From positions 1 to 9,842 of the forward strand of contig JARLGP010000190.1 in the NCBI GenBank assembly GCA_031292735.1: DNA of 9,842 nucleotides, read 5' to 3'. The DNA comes from Holophaga sp. Its GTDB lineage: Bacteria; Acidobacteriota; Holophagae; Holophagales; Holophagaceae. The translations under genes were made by a program, and so were the position numbers. Numbering within the stretch: the first letter of the stretch is position 1; each line of letters starts with the position of its first letter. This document shows positions 6,354 to 9,842 of the stretch, piece after piece. The notes beneath the pieces were generated by a model, which worked only from the letters and a program-made list of their open reading frames with translations, made no database searches and was not told the DNA's origin.

Positions 6354-6791
6354 ATGAAGAAGATCGGCATCATCATCTGCAATCGCTATCACACCTGCGC
6401 GGGAGGCAAGTGCCTTCGTGCCTTCCACCAGCGCGAAGGGGCTTTCGCCCGGTACCGGGACGAGGAGGTCCAACTGGTGGGATACACCACCTGCGGCGGC
6501 TGCCCCGGCGGCAACGTTGAGTATGTGCCCGCCGAGATGAAGAAGAACGGGGTGGACGTGATCCACCTGGCCACCTGCATGCTCGTGGGCTATCCGCCCT
6601 GCGACCATCTCGACACCTTCACCCGGTTCATTCCGGCCAAATATGGGATCGAGGTCAGGGTCGGCTCCCACCCCATCCCCCAGAACTATTACCTGACCCA
6701 CCAGGAGCTGAACACCTGGCAGCCCGCCAAGTGGCAGAAGCACATCGAGAACACCCTCACGGACGAAGCCACCCGGCTCGCCTACGATTGA
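6354..6791 (+). CDS. CGGC domain-containing protein
   Basis: This 145-residue protein matches the CGGC domain family (PF08821 type). It has KKIGIIICNRYHTC at the N-terminus, further Cys at 20, the name-giving TTCGGCPGGN at 46-53, and HLATCMLVGYPPCDH with Cys 75 and 83. The many conserved cysteines suggest metal or iron-sulfur binding, but the family has no firmly assigned function. The length is normal. AGGAGG precedes the ATG by six or seven bases. It is the last gene of the plus-strand set and ends nine bases from the stop of the convergent chimeric gene, with no visible terminator between them. Confidence 0.87.
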   Translation: MKKIGIIICNRYHTCAGGKCLRAFHQREGAFARYRDEEVQLVGYTTCGGCPGGNVEYVPAEMKKNGVDVIHLATCMLVGYPPCDHLDTFTRFIPAKYGIEVRVGSHPIPQNYYLTHQELNTWQPAKWQKHIENTLTDEATRLAYD

Positions 6792-6800
6792 ACCTCCACC

Positions 6801-7415
6801 TCACTCCCACAGGTCGGTGCTGAGGTATTTAAGCCCTGAATCGTTCAGGAGGACCGCAAGGGTTCCGCCTTTCAGGTCGCCTTCCAGGAGCGCCACGGCG
6901 GCCGCCACGTTGGCCCCCGAGGAGAAGCCGGCAAACACCCCTTCGATGCGGGCCAGGTTCCGGGCCATCGCCCGCGCGGCGGTCCCGCTCACCTGCAGGT
7001 ATCCGTCCAACAGTTCAGGGCGCACGAACTTCAGATGGGGAATGGCGTATCCGCCCCCCTGGATGGGATGGTTCGGCCTGGTCACCGGCTGTCCGGCCAG
7101 CGGGGCCGCTCCCTCCGGCTCCACCACATAACAGCGGGTGCGGGGGTCACGCTCCTTCAGGGCCGCCGCGCAGCCGGCGAAGCTGCCCCCGGTACCGGCG
7201 AAATCACAGAAGCCATCGATGGCGCAGCCGGCCTGTTCCAGGATCTCCGGCCCCGTTTGCAGGTAGTGGGCGCGGAAATTGCCGTCGAGCTGGAACTGGT
7301 CGGCCCGGAAGGCTCCGCGTTCCCGCACCAGTTCCTGGGCCACCTCCTCCACCCGGGCCAGATCCTCCCCCGAGACCTCCCCCACCTTGGATCCGGGCAT
7401 CTGGTCCACCAGGTA
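6801..7415 (-). pseudogene. C-terminal half of a PLP-dependent cysteine synthase-like enzyme, fused to AraC fragment
   Basis: About 200 codons read as the second half of a fold-type II PLP enzyme of the cysteine synthase/OASS family. They show GAFRADQFQLDGNFRAHYLQ then TGPEILEQ, FAGTGGSFAG (the glycine loop that holds the PLP phosphate), YVVEPEGA, GVFAGFSSGANVAAA, and the ending NDSGLKYLSTDLWE. The N-terminal ~130 residues are absent. These would carry the PLP-binding lysine and the substrate-binding TSGN loop, so the product cannot be an active synthase. The reading frame continues upstream without a stop into the HTH part of an AraC-type regulator, with the switch around 7405-7415 (residues YLVDQMPGS). 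This looks like a deletion that joined two genes in frame. An assembly error is the main alternative. Confidence 0.75.
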
Positions 7416-8047
7416 CTCGTAGGGGGTGAACCCTGTCGCCCGTTTGAACGAGCGCACCAGGTGGAACCGGCCGACGCCCGCCAGATCGGCCAGGTCCTGC
7501 AGGCAGACCCGGTCCCTGAAGTTCAGGCCCAGATAGCGGCGGACCCGTTCCAAACCGGGGCGGGCAGCGTCACGGTGGTCGCCCATGCCCCCGGCAAGGG
7601 CGAACCGGTCCGTGAGCGTCTCCAGGATCCCGCACAGCTCGGAACGGGCCCAGCCGGGGTCGGGGGCCTCCTCCAAGGCCGTATGGAATGGCAGAGGCGA
7701 CGGAACAGTTCGGGGTCCTCCACGACCGGACGGGAGAAGGTGGGCCCCTTCCCGTTGAACCAGGAACGGCCGACGTACAGGGCCCGATAGGACCAGGGGG
7801 AACCGGTGGCCCCCTGACCCGTGTGGGGTTCATCCGGACCCACCAATACCAGGCTTCCGGGCAGCGCCGTGAAACGTCCACCCCGATAGTCGAAGGTCTC
7901 CCCACCGGTCTCCATGGCGGCGATGACGTATCCGTCATGGGCGTGGCGCCCGAACCGGTGGTCCTGGAAGTGGGGGTGGAAGGCCTGCACGTCCGGAAGG
8001 GCCCTGGGGGCCCAGAACAGGGGTCTCTGGTCGGAGGAGCCATCCAT
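7405..8047 (-). pseudogene. AraC-family transcriptional regulator, frameshifted and truncated
   Basis: From the ATG at 8047 the frame encodes an AraC N-terminal cupin sensor: FHPHFQDHRFGRHAHDGYVI, then ETFDYRGGRFTALPGSLVLV and GPDEPHTGQG. It runs to about LFRRLCHSI near 7685. The continuation (ALEEAPDPGWARSELCG) is in another frame, so one base has been lost, or two gained, near 7678-7685. The second part holds the first AraC HTH (YLGLNFRDRVCLQDLADLAG, then RFHLVRSFKRATGFTPYEYL). Here the protein is cut: the second HTH that AraC proteins need is replaced by a cysteine synthase-like segment. AGGA lies seven bases before the ATG. Both a frameshift and a missing DNA-binding subdomain point to a non-functional regulator. 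Confidence 0.75.
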
Positions 8048-8219
8048 GGGAACGTCCTGGCCGACCCAAGGACCCGATGGACCAGGCCACCGAAAGCCTT
8101 GGGTTCGTCCTTCATCTTAGGAGTGTTTCAGCCCGAATGGCAGGCCGTGCCACACGTTGGGAAGGGGCGGCACCGCGTGGAGCAACTTCCACTGGAAATA
8201 GGTTTGACCCCGATCGCTC

Positions 8220-8241
8220 ATTAACAGGCTATTAACAGGCT
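8220..8241. repeat. Tandem 11-base direct repeat ATTAACAGGCT x2
   Basis: ATTAACAGGCT occurs at 8220-8230 and again immediately at 8231-8241, a spacing of about one helical turn. It sits 18 bases before the lipoprotein start. It may be a regulator-binding direct repeat or a slippage duplication. Confidence 0.6.
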
Positions 8242-8254
8242 TCTGTTAGATTTT
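8233..8254 (+). terminator. Small hairpin TAACAG-GCTT-CTGTTA followed by GATTTT
   Basis: Perfect six-base arms (8233-8238 and 8243-8248) flank a four-base loop, then GA and four T. The stem is AT-rich and weak for a terminator. Because it lies just four bases before the ATG at 8259, it could equally be an operator or an mRNA structure that controls translation of the lipoprotein, which shows no Shine-Dalgarno sequence. Confidence 0.3.
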
Positions 8255-8258
8255 CCTC

Positions 8259-9713
8259 ATGCACCCCATTCGGCTCAGTTCCCTAGTGTTGGTCATGCTT
8301 CTGCTGCCCCTGGGCTGGGTCGGCTGCTCGGGGGGCGGGGGGACGGCTCCAGTCCAGACGCCCAGGGCGGCGACGACTCTGGTCTCCATCGACGTGACCC
8401 CGGCACAGCCGAGCATCGCCAAAGGCACCACCCAGCAATTCACTGCCATGGGCGTATTCAGCAACGCCACCACCCAGGATCTGACGAGCAGCGTCACTTG
8501 GACCGCGGAGGATGCCAGCGGTGCCGTCACCATCTCCGGCACCTCGGGCCTGGTCACCGCCGTAGCGGCGGGTTCTGCCACAATCAAGGCCACCTATGGC
8601 GGTAGCCTTTCCGGTACCGCGAGCCTCACAGTGACCACGGCAACGCTGGTGTCCATCAGCGTGACCCGGGCGCAACCAAGCATCGCCCAGGGCACCACCC
8701 AGCAGTTCACCGCCACGGGGGTATTCAGCAACGCCACCACCCAGGACTTGACGAGCAGCGCCTCCTGGACCACGGACAACGGCGCCGCCGCCACCATCTC
8801 CAGCATCCCGGGCCTGGTCAACGGCGTGGCGGCGGGTTCCGCCACGATCAAGGCCACCTATGGCGGTCTTTCCGGCACCGCCAGCCTCGCGGTGACCACG
8901 GCGACGCTGGTGTCCGTGGGCGTGACCCCGGCGCAACCAAGCATTGGCCAGGCCACCACCCAGCAGTTCACCGCCACGGGCGTATTCAGCAACGCCACCA
9001 CCCAGGACTTGACGAGCAGCGCCTCCTGGACCACGGACACCAGCGCCGCCGCCATCTCCAGCACCCCGGGCCTGGTCACCGGCGTGGCGGCGGGTTCCGC
9101 CACAATCAAGGCCACCTATGACGGCCTTTCCGGCTCCGCCTTCCTTACCGTGACTGCGGCCAAGCTGATGTCCATTGACGTGACCCCGGCACAACCGAGC
9201 ATCGCCAAGACCACCACCCAGCCATTTTATGCAACTGGGATCCTGAGCGATTACACCACCCAGGACCTGACCACGAGTGTGCGGTGGACCAGCAGCGACA
9301 CCACCATCGCCACCATCTCCAACCCCTCGGGCTCGATCTGGCTGGCCACGGGGGCAGGCGTTGGCACAGCTGCCATCAAAGCCACCTATGGCGGCCTTTC
9401 CGGCTCCACCGATCTGACCGTGACTCCGGCCACGCTGGTGTCCATCGCGGTGACTCCCGCAAATTCCACCATCTCTAGAGTGGACGGAAGTAGCATACAG
9501 TTCAGAGCCACGGGCACCTTCGCGGACCAGACGACCCAAGACATCACGGACAGTGTAACTTGGAGCAGCGATTTCACCGGGATCAACTGGATACCGGGGG
9601 CACATGGGGAGGCAACCCTCTCAAATGGTGGAAGTGCTCCGGTGCCCATCACCATCACCGCCACCTCCAGCGATGGCCGCATTTCCGGTTCCACCTCCCT
9701 TACGGTGGTCTGA
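8259..9713 (+). CDS. Predicted lipoprotein with five Ig-like (Big_2/BID_2) repeats
   Basis: This 484-residue secreted protein has a lipoprotein-like signal, HPIRLSSLVLVMLLLPLGWV, followed by Gly22-Cys23. The Trp at -3 is unusual for a lipobox, so the lipidation call is moderate. After a Gly-rich linker (SGGGG) and a Pro/Thr stretch come five bacterial Ig-like units starting at residues 41, 130, 217, 303 and 393. Each unit is 86-92 residues. Each follows the pattern 'LVSIxVTPAQPSIA...TQQFTATGxFSN, TTQDLTSSxxW, AAGSATIKATYGGLSGTAxLTV'. The first three are very similar, and the last two are more diverged. No catalytic or binding domain follows the repeats, so the protein may be a cell-surface stalk or adhesin-like spacer. 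No Shine-Dalgarno is seen before the ATG at 8259. A long antisense frame exists across the gene, a by-product of its repeats and high GC. Confidence 0.85.
   Translation: MHPIRLSSLVLVMLLLPLGWVGCSGGGGTAPVQTPRAATTLVSIDVTPAQPSIAKGTTQQFTAMGVFSNATTQDLTSSVTWTAEDASGAVTISGTSGLVTAVAAGSATIKATYGGSLSGTASLTVTTATLVSISVTRAQPSIAQGTTQQFTATGVFSNATTQDLTSSASWTTDNGAAATISSIPGLVNGVAAGSATIKATYGGLSGTASLAVTTATLVSVGVTPAQPSIGQATTQQFTATGVFSNATTQDLTSSASWTTDTSAAAISSTPGLVTGVAAGSATIKATYDGLSGSAFLTVTAAKLMSIDVTPAQPSIAKTTTQPFYATGILSDYTTQDLTTSVRWTSSDTTIATISNPSGSIWLATGAGVGTAAIKATYGGLSGSTDLTVTPATLVSIAVTPANSTISRVDGSSIQFRATGTFADQTTQDITDSVTWSSDFTGINWIPGAHGEATLSNGGSAPVPITITATSSDGRISGSTSLTVV
8379..9710 (+). repeat. Five intragenic repeats of about 258-276 bases (Ig-like units)
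   Basis: Units begin at 8379, 8646, 8907, 9165 and 9435. Units 2 and 3 share an 85-base stretch (8694-8778 against 8955-9039) with only one difference, at 8720 versus 8981. That implies recent duplication or gene conversion. Confidence 0.8.
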
Positions 9714-9753
9714 TCCAGGCTCTCCCGTAGCAACCTGCGTGAATGTCCCGGGA

Positions 9754-9780
9754 GCCACCACCGGAAATTTCGGTGGTGGC
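9754..9780. terminator. Strong hairpin, possible bidirectional terminator without T-run
   Basis: GCCACCACCG (9754-9763) and CGGTGGTGGC (9771-9780) form a perfect ten-base, GC-rich stem around the loop GAAATTT. It lies 41 bases after the lipoprotein stop and just beyond the probable end of a convergent minus-strand gene, a good place for a shared terminator. Neither side has a run of T, so it could instead be an mRNA 3' stabiliser or a dispersed repeat unit. Confidence 0.5.
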
Positions 9781-9785
9781 GGAAC

Positions 9786-9842
9786 TCATCCAGCTCCGCC
9801 GGACCGCAGGACCTCGATCCGCCGGGGCGGCACCGCCAGGCG
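9786..9842 (-). CDS. Probable 3' end of a minus-strand gene (partial)
   Basis: Eighteen codons run from the right edge to a TGA at 9788-9786. They read RLAVPPRRIEVLRSGGAG and mostly end in G or C at the third position, as coding DNA does here. The piece is too short to assign a family. It is convergent with the lipoprotein gene, with the 9754-9780 hairpin between them. Confidence 0.4.
   Translation of the reverse strand, partial: RLAVPPRRIEVLRSGGAG

Larger units (their letters stand above)
8116..8258. other. Intergenic region between the AraC remnant and the Ig-repeat lipoprotein
   Basis: It holds the divergent upstream regions of the AraC remnant and the lipoprotein. No sigma-70 promoter can be called with confidence. 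Near the lipoprotein it becomes AT-rich and carries an 11-base tandem repeat and a small hairpin, listed separately. Confidence 0.4.

Noticed and set aside
8048..8115. Upstream ATG at 8115 as the AraC start
   Set aside because: It is in a different frame from the cupin sequence, and no Shine-Dalgarno precedes it. The cupin frame has a TAA just upstream, so the ATG at 8047 is the only reasonable start.
8283..9605. 440-codon minus-strand open frame
   Set aside because: Gly/Arg-rich antisense of the Ig-repeat gene. Its apparent repeats mirror those of the plus-strand gene.
8379..9710. CRISPR-like array
   Set aside because: The repeat period is about 260 bases in a continuous coding frame with Ig-like units, not short repeats with spacers.

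Overview
This is a high-GC bacterial window. No ribosomal or other phylogenetic marker is present, so the taxonomic guess is weak. Three things would suit a soil or sediment Acidobacteriota (Holophaga/Geothrix-like) or a Desulfovibrio/Geobacter-like anaerobe: a Tat-exported split-Soret-type dihaem cytochrome, a DUF134/NifX-like/CGGC metal-protein cluster, and an Ig-repeat lipoprotein with a Gly-rich start. This assignment is inference.

Region 1 (1-2986, minus strand) is a tight three-gene operon for a heteromeric flavin/iron-sulfur amine dehydrogenase of the HcnABC / opine oxidase / D-hydroxyproline dehydrogenase type. Transcription runs from a DAO-fold FAD subunit to a small [2Fe-2S] subunit to a large FAD subunit with a C-terminal BFD-like [2Fe-2S] domain. 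The coding regions overlap. A further gene probably starts at the left edge.

Region 2 (2987-3983) is mostly non-coding, but on the plus strand it holds what looks like the wreck of a class I lanthipeptide locus. There is a short ORF with a LanA-type leader and a Cys/Ser/Thr-rich candidate core. It is joined almost directly, in a different frame, to the last ~110 residues of a LanB dehydratase. The rest of LanB and any LanC, transporter or protease are absent.

Region 3 (3984-6791) is a metal/redox block. A Tat-exported split-Soret-like dihaem cytochrome (minus) diverges from a DUF134 helix-turn-helix protein (plus, TTG start). After a 182-base gap with two strong inverted repeats come a NifX/ORP-like cofactor-binding protein with a His-rich tail, a PaaI-like hotdog thioesterase and a CGGC-domain protein, all co-directional. 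DUF134 may regulate the downstream genes through the inverted repeats (inference).

Region 4 (6801-8047, minus) is a decayed chimera. An AraC-type regulator has a frameshift between its cupin and HTH parts. It is cut after its first HTH and fused in frame to the C-terminal half of a PLP-dependent cysteine synthase-like enzyme, whose catalytic-lysine half is missing.

Region 5 (8116-9842) holds a predicted lipoprotein built of five Ig-like (Big_2) repeats, two of which are nearly identical in DNA. It is preceded by an 11-base tandem repeat and a small hairpin, and followed by a strong 10-bp-stem hairpin. The probable 3' end of another minus-strand gene lies at the right edge.

The most notable items are the lanthipeptide remnant, the AraC/PLP chimera and the paired inverted repeats ahead of the NifX-like gene.
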